Shown here piece after piece: positions 33,169-42,638 of a stretch of 64,000 nt of DNA. The notes beneath the pieces are model-generated. The model was not told the origin of the DNA. It did not search any database and saw only the letters and a list, made by a program, of their open reading frames with translations. Source of the stretch: JBDSZL01 sp039925145. Lineage in GTDB: Bacteria > Acidobacteriota > Vicinamibacteria > Vicinamibacterales > SCN-69-37. The position numbers were made by a program, and so were the translations under genes. The DNA lies in assembly GCA_039925145.1 (NCBI GenBank), contig JBDSZL010000084.1, forward strand, positions 13,471-77,470. The letters are read 5' to 3'. Each line of letters starts with the position of its first letter. Position 1 is the stretch's first letter.

Positions 33169-33421
33169 TTCCGCCCGTTGCGAATTTTGGCGATTTCTTG
33201 TTCGACCTCGTTTGCCGCGGATGTCGGGGTGCGAACTGTTGACGCGCTGAGCTGTTCGGTATTTGCGCCTGTCGATGATGTGAAAAGAAAACTTCGTGTA
33301 AAGCGCAGGTGCAGGCCATCAGCGCGCGGCAGATCGGTCGCGTCCTCGCGCCAGACAAGCGGCGGATCCGGCGCCGCCAGTAAGGCCGCACGAAGCCGGG
33401 GAGGCCTGCCAGCGGCTCGCG

Positions 33422-34723
33422 TCAGCCGCTCGTCCGCGAGGGCGAGGCGTGCGTGGCCGCAGCGTCTCGCACGATGAACCAGAACGCCAAGGGGCCAATG
33501 GCGATCATCGCGGCGGCCAGCAGGAACGGCGGCGTGTAGGATCCGCCACTTCGCTGAATCAGAAACCCCGTGATGAGGGGCGACAGGATGCCGGCGATGT
33601 TTCCAATGAAATTGTAAATGCCGGTCCAGAGACCGATCTTCGTGGGCGGCGCGGCGCTCTGCAGCAGCACGAGCATGTTCGCCGTCGCGAGCCCCACCAG
33701 GCACCCGCCGATGATCAGCGCGACAGCGGCCCCCGGCTTGCTGACACCGGCTGCCGGAATGAGCAGCAAGCCGGTGAGAAACGCGACCGTAATGACTGTC
33801 TTCCTGGCCTTGCCCTCGGGCCATCCCCGCCTCACCATGCGGTCGGCGATCCAGCCGCCAATTGGTTCGCTCGCGCCGAACACGAAGTACGGCAGCGCCG
33901 CGTAGATGCCCGCCTTCATCATCGTCAAATGGCGCGATGTCACGAGGTAGTCGGGGAGCCAGTTCACGAGAAAGTACCAGTAGTAGTCGAAGCAGAAGAA
34001 CCCGAGACAGATGCCGAGCAGATTGCGGTTGGTGACCAGGGCCTGCACGGCCTTCCCAAACCCGGGACGCTCTGTGACAACAGCGTCTTCGCGGCGGCCA
34101 CGCAGGTTGGCGGGCACGGTGATGAACCAGGGGATGAGCCAGAGCAGCGCCGTGAAGCCAACAACCGTGAAGGTCGTGCGCCAGCCGTAATGCGTCAGCA
34201 TCCACGGCACCATGACGCCCTCGAGCACCAGCCCCGTGCGCGTGCCGGCGTCGAAAATGCCAGAAGGCAGCCCGCGCTCGGACGGCACGAACAAGAGACT
34301 CACGATCTTTGATCCGCCGGGCAGGTAGATAGCCTCGCCCACGCCGAGCAGCACTCGGAAGGCGATCAGCATGCCGAGGCTGGTCGACAGGCCGATCAAC
34401 CCCTGCGACACAGACCAGAGCAGGAAGGCGCCCGCATACAGCCAACGCAGGTTCACGCGGTCGGCGAGCAGGCCCATGGGGATCTGCAGCAGCGCGTAGG
34501 ACCAGAAGAACGCCGACAGGAGGACGCCCTTGGCTTCGGGGCCGAGCGCGAGCTCCACCGAGATCAACGGCAACGCGAAAGCGAGCGTCGCACGATCGAA
34601 ATAGTTGATCAGCGAGGCCGAGAACAGCAGTCCGACAATGGACCACCGCCGGCCGTTCGTGACATGCAACGCCGGGTTCGCTGACGCATGAGGGGACGGA
34701 GACGGGAAAGACGTGTGGCTCAT
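33422..34723 (-). CDS. MFS transporter (anion:cation symporter/hexuronate-like)
   Basis: A 433-residue major facilitator protein with twelve hydrophobic segments. The cytoplasmic loop motif between helices 2 and 3 is GLLADRVNLRWLYAG, and the N-terminal half has SLINYFDRATLAFALPLIS, typical of the ACS group that moves organic anions such as hexuronates or glucarate. A late GLWTGIYNFIGNIAGILSPLITG fits the same group. The start at 34723 (MSHTSFPS) is preferred; an earlier frame start would add 25 residues. It is divergent from the dehydrogenase pair at 34863-37135, whose substrate it may import. Confidence 0.85.
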   Translation of the reverse strand: MSHTSFPSPSPHASANPALHVTNGRRWSIVGLLFSASLINYFDRATLAFALPLISVELALGPEAKGVLLSAFFWSYALLQIPMGLLADRVNLRWLYAGAFLLWSVSQGLIGLSTSLGMLIAFRVLLGVGEAIYLPGGSKIVSLLFVPSERGLPSGIFDAGTRTGLVLEGVMVPWMLTHYGWRTTFTVVGFTALLWLIPWFITVPANLRGRREDAVVTERPGFGKAVQALVTNRNLLGICLGFFCFDYYWYFLVNWLPDYLVTSRHLTMMKAGIYAALPYFVFGASEPIGGWIADRMVRRGWPEGKARKTVITVAFLTGLLLIPAAGVSKPGAAVALIIGGCLVGLATANMLVLLQSAAPPTKIGLWTGIYNFIGNIAGILSPLITGFLIQRSGGSYTPPFLLAAAMIAIGPLAFWFIVRDAAATHASPSRTSG

Positions 34724-34862
34724 AGCTCGGTCGGTTGGTATGCAGGGGAGACTACTGCGGGAGCAGTGAGAAGTGCACGCGTTTTGTTGACGCGTCACGC
34801 TGCTCGGCTCGGTCGCCGCAGGCCGGCTTGCAATTGCACGGGCGGCCCCTTACCCTCCCGCT

Positions 34863-35468
34863 ATGCAGCGTCGAAAATTCATTCAGGCTCTGGCGCTCGT
34901 CCCTGCGACGACGGAGTTGCTTGCTCAAACACCGGCGGTAGCTCCGCAGGGCCGGCGCGGCGGCGGAGGACCGGCCGGTGCCGCAGCTCCGGCACCGCCT
35001 GCAGCTGCCGATGTACTCGAGTACACGTTGGCCGACGACGTGGCCGAGATGGTGCCGCGACTGCTGACCGTCGAGCAGTTCAGCGCGCTGAAACGTCTTG
35101 GCGCCGTGTTCTGGCCGGCGAGCGGCCGCACACCCGGTGCCGACGAGTGCCATGCGGCGGAGTTCCTCGATTTTCATCTCAGCAAGTCACCCGCCGATCG
35201 GCAGCAGCTGTATCAGGTCGGGCTCGACGGGTTGAACGCGTCGGCCAGGAAGCGCTACCAGAAATCGTTTGCGCAGGCCGACGATGCGCAAGCGTTCGAG
35301 CTGCTGGCGCCGATGCGGCGCACCTGGAGCTACTCGCCGTCAGATCCGGTGGAACGGATGCTGAGGACGGCGTACCGCGAGTTGCGGACTGCCACGCAGA
35401 ACTCACGTGAGTTCGCGGTCGCCAGCGGCATGCCTCGCTCCATGCGCGTGCTCCGGCCGCTCGACTGA
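34863..35468 (+). CDS. Gluconate 2-dehydrogenase subunit 3 family protein
   Basis: A 201-residue exported protein. It opens with a Tat-like signal (MQRRKFIQALALVPATTELLAQ), then an Ala/Pro/Gly linker, and a helical domain with LTVEQFSALKRLGAVFWPASGRTPGADECHAAEFLDFHL. This is the small subunit that partners GMC-type membrane dehydrogenases (gluconate, sorbitol or glucose oxidation) and helps export the large one. The GMC gene follows 98 bp downstream, which supports that pairing. A cytochrome c subunit, usual in such complexes, is not adjacent. Confidence 0.9.
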   Translation: MQRRKFIQALALVPATTELLAQTPAVAPQGRRGGGGPAGAAAPAPPAAADVLEYTLADDVAEMVPRLLTVEQFSALKRLGAVFWPASGRTPGADECHAAEFLDFHLSKSPADRQQLYQVGLDGLNASARKRYQKSFAQADDAQAFELLAPMRRTWSYSPSDPVERMLRTAYRELRTATQNSREFAVASGMPRSMRVLRPLD

Positions 35469-35566
35469 CGTGACGGCACGGCGCCTCCAGACTTCGGCTC
35501 CGAGAGTGGAGCAAATGCCGGGGCGGAGCTGGCGCTCCGTTCGGCTTGCGATCGAAGGTTCAACAC

Positions 35567-37135
35567 ATGGCTGATTACGACGTTCTGATTGTGGGCTCCG
35601 GCGCGGCGGGCGGGATGGCCGCACACATCCTGACGCAGAAGGGCGCCAGGGTTCTGCAGCTCGATGCCGGGCCGCCCAACACCGTGCGCGCCTTCGAGAC
35701 CAAGCCGGTCTACGAGCTTCCGTTTCATGGCATGGGCGATCCATCGAAGGTGCCGCACATTCTGCAGGCGAGCGAGGCCAACGAGAACCAGTGGGTCAGC
35801 GAGAAGCAGGTGCCCTACTCGCACGAGCCCAAGGCCCCCTATAACTGGGTCCGCGTCAGGATGGTCGGAGGCCGCACGAATTACTGGTCGCGCATGTCTT
35901 TCCGGTTGAGCGATTACGAGTTCAAGGCAAAAGACTTCGACGGCTTCGACGAGAACTGGCCGATCAGCTACGCGGATCTGGCGCCGTTCTACGATCGGGT
36001 CGACCCGATCTTCAGAGTGGCCGGACGCAAGGAGAATCTGAAGCAACTGCCCGACGGTCAGTTTGTGGAAGAGCTCAACCCGACGCGTCAGTATGGGCCG
36101 GCAGCGCAGCGCATCATCGACGCGGCCAAGAAGCGCGGCATCGCCGATACGCCAACCCGCACGTCGCGGGGACTGGGTGGCGTCGCCAGTTCAGCCAATC
36201 TGCTCCTGCCCGGCGCCCTCGCCACCGGCAAGCTCACACTCGTGCCGAATGCGGTGGTGCGCGAAATCACGGTCGACAAGGCCACCCGCCTGGCCAACGG
36301 CGTCAACTTCGTCGATCGCCATTCGAAACGCGAGATGCACGCCAAAGCCCGCATCGTGGTCGTGGGCGCCGGCACGCTCGAGAGCACGCGCCTGCTGCTC
36401 AACTCGGGCATCGCGAATTCCAGCGGCGCGCTGGGTCACTACCTGCACGATCAGTTCTACATCTCCAATAACATCTGGGCGTTCGTTCCGCCGGTCAATG
36501 GCGCACCCCAAGCCGGCGGCCAGGGGTACATGCCACGCTGCCGCAACCTGGAGAAGGGCGAGAATCGCAATTTTCTGCGTGGCTACGCCCTCCAGTGGAG
36601 CGTGAACACCGGCGCGCCCAACGCCGATTACTTTGGCCTCTACGGCGACGCGCTGCAGAAGGAGCTGGCGAAGTATCAGGGCGGCGGCGGCTTCTCGTGC
36701 ACGACGATGGGCGATGTTCTGCCGCGATACGAGAACAAGGTCAGCATCAACAAAGCCGTGCTCGATGAGTTCGGCTCTCCGACGCTGCACGTCAACTGCC
36801 GCTACACCGACAACGAATTCAACATGGCCAAGGACGCCACGGCGCTGCTCGAGGAACTGGCAGTCGAAAGTGGCTTTCAACTGGTTGCCAGGCGGCCCGA
36901 GATGTTCCCGCCGGGCTACAGCATCCATGAGATCGGCACGTGCCGCATGGGCGACGATCCGAAAAAGAGCGTGCTGAACAAGTGGAACCAGAGCCACGAC
37001 ATCAAGAACCTGTTCGTGGTGGACGGCAGCAGCTTCGTCAGCGGGGGCTACCAGAACCCGACAATGACGATTTCAGCGCTGTCGATGCGCGCCTCCGAGC
37101 ACATCGCCGAGTTGATGAACAAGCGCGAGCTCTGA
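35567..37135 (+). CDS. GMC-family FAD oxidoreductase (dehydrogenase large subunit)
   Basis: A 522-residue flavoprotein. The FAD-binding fold is at the N-terminus (DVLIVGSGAAGGMAAHIL), followed by the GMC signature region RVRMVGGRTNYWSR and the C-terminal block HEIGTCRMGDDPKKSVLN with the conserved histidine, then VVDGSSFVSGGYQNPTMTISAL. It would oxidise a sugar or alcohol in the periplasm, carried out by the Tat signal of its small partner, since it has no signal of its own. The start at 35567 sits right before the FAD fold; a 7-residue longer version is possible. Confidence 0.92.
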   Translation: MADYDVLIVGSGAAGGMAAHILTQKGARVLQLDAGPPNTVRAFETKPVYELPFHGMGDPSKVPHILQASEANENQWVSEKQVPYSHEPKAPYNWVRVRMVGGRTNYWSRMSFRLSDYEFKAKDFDGFDENWPISYADLAPFYDRVDPIFRVAGRKENLKQLPDGQFVEELNPTRQYGPAAQRIIDAAKKRGIADTPTRTSRGLGGVASSANLLLPGALATGKLTLVPNAVVREITVDKATRLANGVNFVDRHSKREMHAKARIVVVGAGTLESTRLLLNSGIANSSGALGHYLHDQFYISNNIWAFVPPVNGAPQAGGQGYMPRCRNLEKGENRNFLRGYALQWSVNTGAPNADYFGLYGDALQKELAKYQGGGGFSCTTMGDVLPRYENKVSINKAVLDEFGSPTLHVNCRYTDNEFNMAKDATALLEELAVESGFQLVARRPEMFPPGYSIHEIGTCRMGDDPKKSVLNKWNQSHDIKNLFVVDGSSFVSGGYQNPTMTISALSMRASEHIAELMNKREL

Positions 37136-37234
37136 GGCTGGCGTCGACCGAGGCTCACGTCAGGGGCGAAGCAGGGGCGGCTAAAGGTCCACGCGCGCGC
37201 ATCATGACTAAGGAGCGTCCGATCGCGTGGCCGG

Positions 37235-38293
37235 TCAGGCGTCCGACCGGACCGCCCACCGCAGCTTGGCTGGGGCGGCGCGCCGGTTGCCACGGACCTC
37301 ATCTGGTGATGGCCGGATCACCTCGTCGGCCACCGTGGCGTACAGCCCAGCCTGTAGGCCCGCCTGAAACGCCTTCTTTACCCGCCGATCCTCACCGGAG
37401 TGAAACGTCAGGACGGCCGCGCGGCCACCAGCGGCCAGACAGTGCGGCAAGCCGCGCAACAGCGCGTCGAGCGTGGCGAATTCGCTGTTGACCGCGATGC
37501 GCAATGCCTGAAAGGTGCGTCGCACCGACATCTGGATGTCGGCTTTGGACGCCCGCGGCAGCGCTCTGGTCAGGCCCTCGCGCACGACGTGCTCGACGGC
37601 CTCGGTCGTAACGAGGTCGTGCTGCTTCAACAGCCCGGCGATGATCTCGGCGTGCGGCTCGTCCGCGTTGTCGGTGAGCCACTGAGCCAGTTCGACTGCA
37701 TCGGTGCGCGCGAGAAGTTCAGAGGCGGGTGCTCCGCGCATCGGATTCATGCGCATGTCCAGCGGGCCCAGCCCCTTGTAGCTGAAACCGCGGTCTGGGT
37801 TGTCCAGTTGCATCGAGGACACGCCCAGGTCGGCGATGATGACGTCGGCGGCCACCACGCCTGCTGCGGCGAGCGCCTGCGGCATCGCAGCGAAGTTGCA
37901 GTGGGTGGCGCTGAAGACGTCGGGACCGAATCCCGCGGCGCGCAGGCGGGCTTCTGTGCGCGGCAACTCGATGGGATCGACGTCGAGGCCAATGAGGCGT
38001 CCGCCAGGCAGCAGATGGGGCAGCAGCGCACGCGCGTGGCCGCCACCGCCGAGCGTGCAGTCCACGGCGATCTCTCCCGATCGAGGTCGCGTGCATGCCA
38101 GTACCTCGGCCACCATTATCGGCAGGTGCATACCCGCTGGCGTCTTGCCGGAGTCGAGCACTTTCTGGACATCGGCGGCATAGCGCACCGGGTCCAGCTC
38201 CTTGTATTTCTGATGAAAGGTACGGGGACTCTTGCCCGGGTACCGAGGACGTCGCACGTGCACCGCTCGAGCATCCACTTGCTTCTTGACCAC
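37235..38293 (-). CDS. rsmH: 16S rRNA m4C1402 methyltransferase RsmH
   Basis: A 352-residue methyltransferase that methylates C1402 in the ribosomal P site. The SAM-binding block is AVDCTLGGGGHARALLPHL, the family motif IADLGVSSMQLDNPDRGFSYKGLGPLDMRMNP follows, and the C-terminus has LTFHSGEDRRVKKAF. About 50 extra residues precede the usual start (RRPRYPGKSPRTFHQKYKEL to KTPAGMHLPIM), as in a divergent subgroup. It is not in an mraZ-ftsL cell-division cluster; its only neighbour on this strand is uppP. Confidence 0.94.
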   Translation of the reverse strand: MVKKQVDARAVHVRRPRYPGKSPRTFHQKYKELDPVRYAADVQKVLDSGKTPAGMHLPIMVAEVLACTRPRSGEIAVDCTLGGGGHARALLPHLLPGGRLIGLDVDPIELPRTEARLRAAGFGPDVFSATHCNFAAMPQALAAAGVVAADVIIADLGVSSMQLDNPDRGFSYKGLGPLDMRMNPMRGAPASELLARTDAVELAQWLTDNADEPHAEIIAGLLKQHDLVTTEAVEHVVREGLTRALPRASKADIQMSVRRTFQALRIAVNSEFATLDALLRGLPHCLAAGGRAAVLTFHSGEDRRVKKAFQAGLQAGLYATVADEVIRPSPDEVRGNRRAAPAKLRWAVRSDA

Positions 38294-38406
38294 GGGGGGA
38301 TCCTATCGCGGTGTGTCGAGGACGACCCTGCCGACGCGTCGGGGCCATCCGGATCTGCACCAGGAGGGAACCGCCCGTCGGTCAGGTCACTCACTGAATA
38401 TCGAAG

Positions 38407-39300
38407 TCACACCGACAGGCTTGCGGCCAGTCGCAGGACCAGCAGGCCGATCGCGATCCGGTAGACGGCGAACCCAACAAAGCCGTGCTTGCGCACGAAC
38501 CCCATCAGCCAGGCGACCGACGCGTAGGCGACGACGAACGAGACCGCGAGACCGATGAGCAGGAGCACGGCGCCGTGGCCGTCGAGTTGCTGGACGCCGA
38601 CAGGGTTGGGGCCCGCTCCGCCGCGCATCGACTTCAACAGGTCGTAGGCCGTGGCCACTGCCATGGTCGGGATGGAGAGAAAAAACGAGAACTCGAGCGC
38701 TGCCGCGCGTGACATGCCGGCCAGCTGGCCCGCCACGATCGTCGACATCGATCGCGATGTGCCCGGGAAGACGGCCGAGAGCACCTGACAGGCGCCGATC
38801 CAGATGGCCTGCCCGATCGACATGTCCTCGGTCCTCCACGTGTGAATGCGGCTGGGCGTGTCAGGTCCTCGCGCCTCGGCCTTGGCATTCCACGCATCGA
38901 CGACCGCCATCACCACGCCACCCGCCAGCAGCGACCAGCCCATCACGTGCAGGCTCTCCAGGTGCTTGCCAATGACCTTCGTCAACAGAAAGGCTGGGAT
39001 CGCCGTCGTCAGAAACGCGAGAATCGTGAGGCTCAGCGGGTGGGTCACGACGGTCCGGTCACCCCGCTCGCCGGCCGGAAAGGTGCGGACGAAACGGATG
39101 ATTCGATCCCTGAAATAGAACGGCAGGCAGAGGACGGCGCCGAGCTGGATGACGATCGCGAACATCTTCCAGTAGCCGTCCTGCAGGTTCACATGCACGA
39201 GCGCCTCGGTGATGCGCAGGTGCGCGGTCGAGCTGACCGGCAGGAACTCCGTGATCCCTTCCACAATTCCGAGCAGCACGGACAATGCGTAGTCGTTCAA
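38407..39300 (-). CDS. uppP: Undecaprenyl-diphosphate phosphatase UppP (BacA)
   Basis: A 297-residue, eight-span inner-membrane enzyme that removes a phosphate from undecaprenyl diphosphate, so recycling the lipid carrier of the cell wall. Both catalytic motifs are intact: EGITEFLPVSSTAHL near the N-terminus and FPGTSRSMSTI in the middle. The length is slightly above the usual 265-280. It is upstream of rsmH, 113 bp apart, on the same strand. Loss or overproduction of this enzyme changes bacitracin sensitivity in other bacteria. Confidence 0.96.
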   Translation of the reverse strand: MNDYALSVLLGIVEGITEFLPVSSTAHLRITEALVHVNLQDGYWKMFAIVIQLGAVLCLPFYFRDRIIRFVRTFPAGERGDRTVVTHPLSLTILAFLTTAIPAFLLTKVIGKHLESLHVMGWSLLAGGVVMAVVDAWNAKAEARGPDTPSRIHTWRTEDMSIGQAIWIGACQVLSAVFPGTSRSMSTIVAGQLAGMSRAAALEFSFFLSIPTMAVATAYDLLKSMRGGAGPNPVGVQQLDGHGAVLLLIGLAVSFVVAYASVAWLMGFVRKHGFVGFAVYRIAIGLLVLRLAASLSV

Positions 39301-39441
39301 CAGGCCTCCACGTCTGCCACAGAGTATCGCGAGGCGATTGCCGATTGGGGAGCAGTGTTACAACATGCTTCGGGCATGCACGGTCGCGGGCGCTACGCGT
39401 CGTCCGCGGTCGCGGATGTACCCGCACAGAGGAGCAAGGGA

Positions 39442-40473
39442 ATGGAACAGCGACGACTGGGCAATTCGGGACTGAATGTTTCCGTGCTGAGCTTCGGCAC
39501 GATGACGATCGGTGGGCGGGACCGCTTTGGCAAGATGGGCAACCTCGGCGTGGCAGATACGTCGAAGATCCTCGACATCTGCCAGGAGGCGGGCGTGACG
39601 ACTATCGATACGGCCAATGCCTACTCGGCCGGTGGCGCGGAGGAAATACTCGGGCAGGCGCTGAAAGGTCGTCGCGACGACTTCGTGCTCGTGAGTAAAG
39701 TGTTCATGCGGCTCGGCACGGGGCCCCACGACACGGGGCTGTCGCGGCGGCATCTGCTGCAGGCCTGCGAGGCCAGCCTGCGCCGGTTGCAGACTGATTA
39801 CCTGGATCTCTACATGGGGCACGAGCCGGATATGTTCGTGCCGGTCGACGAGACTCTCCGCGCCTTCGACGACCTCGTCACGCAGGGCAAGGTTCGCTAC
39901 GTCGGCTGCTCGAACCATTCCGCCTGGCACGTCATGAAGGCCCTGGGGGTCTCGGAGCGGGCAGGTCTGACGCGGTACATCTGTCAGCAGGTGAACTACT
40001 CGCTCATCGCGCGCGACGTCGAGCACGAGATCATCCCGCTCGGCCTCGACCAGTCGGTCGGCGTGATGGCCTGGAGTCCGCTGCACGCGGGCCTGCTCAC
40101 GGGAAAGTTCCGTCGCGACGCACGGCCATCAGTGAGCCGTCTCAACGACCTGGACGCACCCGGCACGATCGACTACGAGCGTGTGTACCGAATTGTCGAC
40201 GTGCTCACGACGATTGCGACGAGCCGGAGTGTGACACCGGCGCAGGTGGCGCTGAACTGGGTGATGTGCAAGCCGGGCGTCGACACCGTCATTCTCGGGG
40301 CGCGCGACGAGACGCAGTTGCGCGACAACCTGGCTGCGGCCACGTGGCGGCTGACCGCCGACGAGATGAAGCAACTGGACGAGGTCAGCGCGCTGCCCGA
40401 GCCGTATCCCATGTGGCATCAGCACAAGTTCGGCGTGGAGCGAAATCCCCGCATTCCGGGGGTGCGCACGTGA
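39442..40473 (+). CDS. Aldo/keto reductase
   Basis: A 343-residue NADPH-dependent reductase of the (alpha/beta)8 barrel class. The catalytic tetrad is in place: Asp and Tyr in TIDTANAYSAGGAEE, Lys in VLVSKVF, His in YMGHEPD. It then has the VRYVGCSNHSAWHVMKAL block and a C-terminal cofactor part (VILGARDETQLRDNL). It resembles the YajO/YghZ-like group. The ATG at 39442 follows AGGAG; the frame is open far upstream over an antisense region and that part is not protein-like. Confidence 0.93.
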   Translation: MEQRRLGNSGLNVSVLSFGTMTIGGRDRFGKMGNLGVADTSKILDICQEAGVTTIDTANAYSAGGAEEILGQALKGRRDDFVLVSKVFMRLGTGPHDTGLSRRHLLQACEASLRRLQTDYLDLYMGHEPDMFVPVDETLRAFDDLVTQGKVRYVGCSNHSAWHVMKALGVSERAGLTRYICQQVNYSLIARDVEHEIIPLGLDQSVGVMAWSPLHAGLLTGKFRRDARPSVSRLNDLDAPGTIDYERVYRIVDVLTTIATSRSVTPAQVALNWVMCKPGVDTVILGARDETQLRDNLAAATWRLTADEMKQLDEVSALPEPYPMWHQHKFGVERNPRIPGVRT

Positions 40474-40561
40474 GCGCGAACACCGATCCGCTCGTCCGAT
40501 AGAATCGTGTGCCGTCGCGACACGTCTCCCGTGGGCGTGGACGCGCAACTGGAGGTTACTT

Positions 40562-41068
40562 ATGGAGTACGGGACGCTTATTTTTCTTCACGTCTTCTTC
40601 GGTCTGTTCTGGGCCGGTGCGGCCGTTGCCACCGGTCTGTTCATCCTCCCCGCGGTGCTCGAAGCTGGGCCGGCCGGAGGCGCGGTGATGGCGGGTGTTG
40701 CCAAACGGCGGTTTCCGCTCATCATGACTGGTGCGGGCATCCTCGTCGTGCTCACCGGCCTGCGCATGTTTTCACTGCGGTTCACCCCGGAATGGATTCG
40801 GCTGCCCGAAGGGATGGTGCTCGCGGTCGGAGGGCTGCTGGCGATCGTGGCCTTGATTGTCGGGGTGACGGTTCAGAAGCCCGCGGCCGAGCGGCTCGGT
40901 ACGCTCGCGGGGCGAATTGCGGCGTCGGGCGCGCCGCCAACGGCGGCACAACTGGCGGAGATGCAGACCTACCGGTCTCGCCTGGTGATGGGCGGCCGTC
41001 TCACAGCCGGGCTATTGATCGGCACGGCGGCCCTGATGGCGGTCCACCGCTTGGCGGCGTTGCTGTAG
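40562..41068 (+). CDS. Small four-span membrane protein
   Basis: A 168-residue protein with four hydrophobic helices (about 5-30, 50-72, 85-105, 145-165), the first with histidine and tryptophan residues (LHVFFGLFWAGAAVATGL). It resembles small CopD/DUF2269-like membrane proteins, but no metal or haem site is certain. The GGAGGT ribosome site is 7 nt before the ATG. It follows the aldo/keto reductase by 88 nt. The function is unknown. Confidence 0.7.
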   Translation: MEYGTLIFLHVFFGLFWAGAAVATGLFILPAVLEAGPAGGAVMAGVAKRRFPLIMTGAGILVVLTGLRMFSLRFTPEWIRLPEGMVLAVGGLLAIVALIVGVTVQKPAAERLGTLAGRIAASGAPPTAAQLAEMQTYRSRLVMGGRLTAGLLIGTAALMAVHRLAALL

Positions 41069-41090
41069 TGCACGAATCGCGAATCGAGTG

Positions 41091-41143
41091 CCTGCGGCAG
41101 AGCGGCCCGTGTGTTGACGGGCCGAGGGGAACGATGCCGCAGG
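41091..41143. terminator. Nested inverted repeat, candidate bidirectional terminator
   Basis: Between two convergent genes. The inner stem is CGGCCCGT (41103-41110) with ACGGGCCG (41117-41124) around a 6-base loop, and the outer stem is CCTGCGGCA (41091-41099) with TGCCGCAGG (41135-41143). There is no T-run, so it would act without the usual slippery tail or with Rho. Confidence 0.5.
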
Positions 41144-41158
41144 CCGCTGAAACCGCGG

Positions 41159-42199
41159 CTACCAGCGCATGAGCACCACGTTACTGCGTTCGGCGGTGCC
41201 CCACTGGCCGGCCCGCGCGGGTGTGCTCACCGCGAGGCCGATGAGCTCGCCCGGAGACGGCGTCCAGTGCTCCATGATGGTGCCGCCGTAGGCACCGGCG
41301 CCCACGTGGCCATCGATGTTCTTGCAGACCTGCCCCGGACGCATCCATTCGCCCGCGCCGCCATACCAGCGGCCATTGATCAATGCGAACATCCACTGGT
41401 TACCTTCAACAGGGACGTTCGGATCGCCAAACCATGAGAGCCGCGGCCATTGCCCGGCTTTCGTGTGGTCGGTGCACAGGTCCGAACCGGACCGGTAGGC
41501 GTTGATCATCGTGGAGGTGACCGCCCAGTTGGTCAGGTCGGCCCCAAGCACGATGCTGACGCTGTGCAGATCAAGCTGGTCGCCGGTCTGGCCGCCACCG
41601 CCGCCCTGACTGGGGGGTGGTGGGGGTGGGGGAGGAGGCGCCGGCACCTGGGGAGCAGGAGGATCGGGATAGATGTCGCTGCGTCGCAGCGTTTCCTGCC
41701 CGGAGAACGGACCGGCGCAACTGGTGCCGGTGTACTGCAGACGCAGCGTGTCGCCGTCGAGCGGGCCCTGCGCCGAAATCGTGAAGGGACAGCCGCCGAC
41801 GCCGGGTAGTGTGCCCGCGCCCGTGACGCTGACCGTCGCGGCCGTGGAATTGGCGAGCCGACCCACGCCCGTACCGGTGACCTGAATGCTGCCATTGCAG
41901 ACGGCCGTGAAATCACCCGAAACTTCGGTTGCCGAATGAGTGGCGCCGACCCACTGGAACGAGCTGCACGACATGCCGGTCAGCGGACTGGTCGCAGACG
42001 GCGACACAGCCGAGACGGTGTGAATCACCACCGACCGCCACGTGCCGGCCAGCGTGGGCTGACTGGTCGTGCCCGGAATCACGGCGCTACTGAGGCTCGG
42101 TTCAAGAGGGTTGGACGAACTGGATCGCTGCGTGCTGCAGGCTGACACAGCGGACGCGGCGAGAAGGGCAAGGACGATCAGGGTCGAACGGTGTTGCAT
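41159..42199 (-). CDS. Lipoprotein with polyproline/glycine hinge
   Basis: A 346-residue lipoprotein: the lipobox SAVSAC follows a short signal, giving a lipid-modified Cys near residue 21. An N-terminal beta-rich domain (about 45-175, Thr/Ser/Gly-rich) is joined by a low-complexity hinge of nine or more Pro and then Gly to a C-terminal domain (about 215-346) with many Trp and Gly (LINGRWYGGAGEWMRPGQVCKN). No enzyme motif is seen. Probably a surface or outer-membrane protein of unknown function. Confidence 0.7.
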   Translation of the reverse strand: MQHRSTLIVLALLAASAVSACSTQRSSSSNPLEPSLSSAVIPGTTSQPTLAGTWRSVVIHTVSAVSPSATSPLTGMSCSSFQWVGATHSATEVSGDFTAVCNGSIQVTGTGVGRLANSTAATVSVTGAGTLPGVGGCPFTISAQGPLDGDTLRLQYTGTSCAGPFSGQETLRRSDIYPDPPAPQVPAPPPPPPPPPSQGGGGGQTGDQLDLHSVSIVLGADLTNWAVTSTMINAYRSGSDLCTDHTKAGQWPRLSWFGDPNVPVEGNQWMFALINGRWYGGAGEWMRPGQVCKNIDGHVGAGAYGGTIMEHWTPSPGELIGLAVSTPARAGQWGTAERSNVVLMRW

Positions 42200-42322
42200 G
42201 GTATGCGACGAGGGAGCGAAACCCGTGCCGCGGCCGGGGCGCTGCGAAGTCTGCCAAATTCCTGTCGGGTTCTGCGTATGCCGTCAATTTGTCGGCGCTC
42301 GATTGCAATTTTGAAATCGAGA

Positions 42323-42550
42323 TCACATCTGCAGATTTTTGCGAGCCCACTCGACAGAGACGCGAGTGTTCAAGTCTTCCATCGCGAGCTGTTCGGCCGG
42401 GGTGAGGCCCGTGACGCGCGGCGCCGGAAGTGTGTTCGGCATGGGCGGTGTGGCGGACTGTGCGGGTGCGGCCGCCATTGCCGGGCCGGAGGCCGGGGAT
42501 ACGATAGCAAGCGACGCGGCCGCTTTGAGTACGTCTCGTCCGATGATCAT
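42323..42550 (-). CDS. Small secreted protein, hypothetical
   Basis: A 75-residue frame in the 439-bp gap between the lipoprotein and the MFS gene. The first ~28 residues look like an export signal (DVLKAAASLAIVSPASGPAMAAAP), then a Pro/Thr-rich part and a short helix ending in RVSVEWARKNLQM. It has no family that I recognise. Coding is plausible but not secure. The rest of the gap shows no other feature. Confidence 0.35.
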   Translation of the reverse strand: MIIGRDVLKAAASLAIVSPASGPAMAAAPAQSATPPMPNTLPAPRVTGLTPAEQLAMEDLNTRVSVEWARKNLQM

Positions 42551-42638
42551 GGCCCTACTTGATACGCGAACACTTCGTTGAAAGCGAGCGCGTCACAGGC
42601 CTGTCGGTCAGTCTGGTGATTGTGGAGAACGCCGTTTA

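Noticed and set aside
32943..34646. A 567-codon minus-strand frame joining the NHL relic with the region of the MFS gene
   Set aside because: Over most of its length it is an alternative frame of the MFS transporter; only the last ~30 codons carry real similarity, to the NHL protein.
38842..39441. N-terminal extension of the aldo/keto reductase frame
   Set aside because: It is antisense to uppP and has no protein similarity; the AGGAG-preceded ATG at 39442 starts the real protein.
41590..41645. Possible slippage frameshift in the Pro/Gly-coding run of the lipoprotein
   Set aside because: The frame is continuous and both flanking domains stay in frame, so the run encodes a hinge and not a break.
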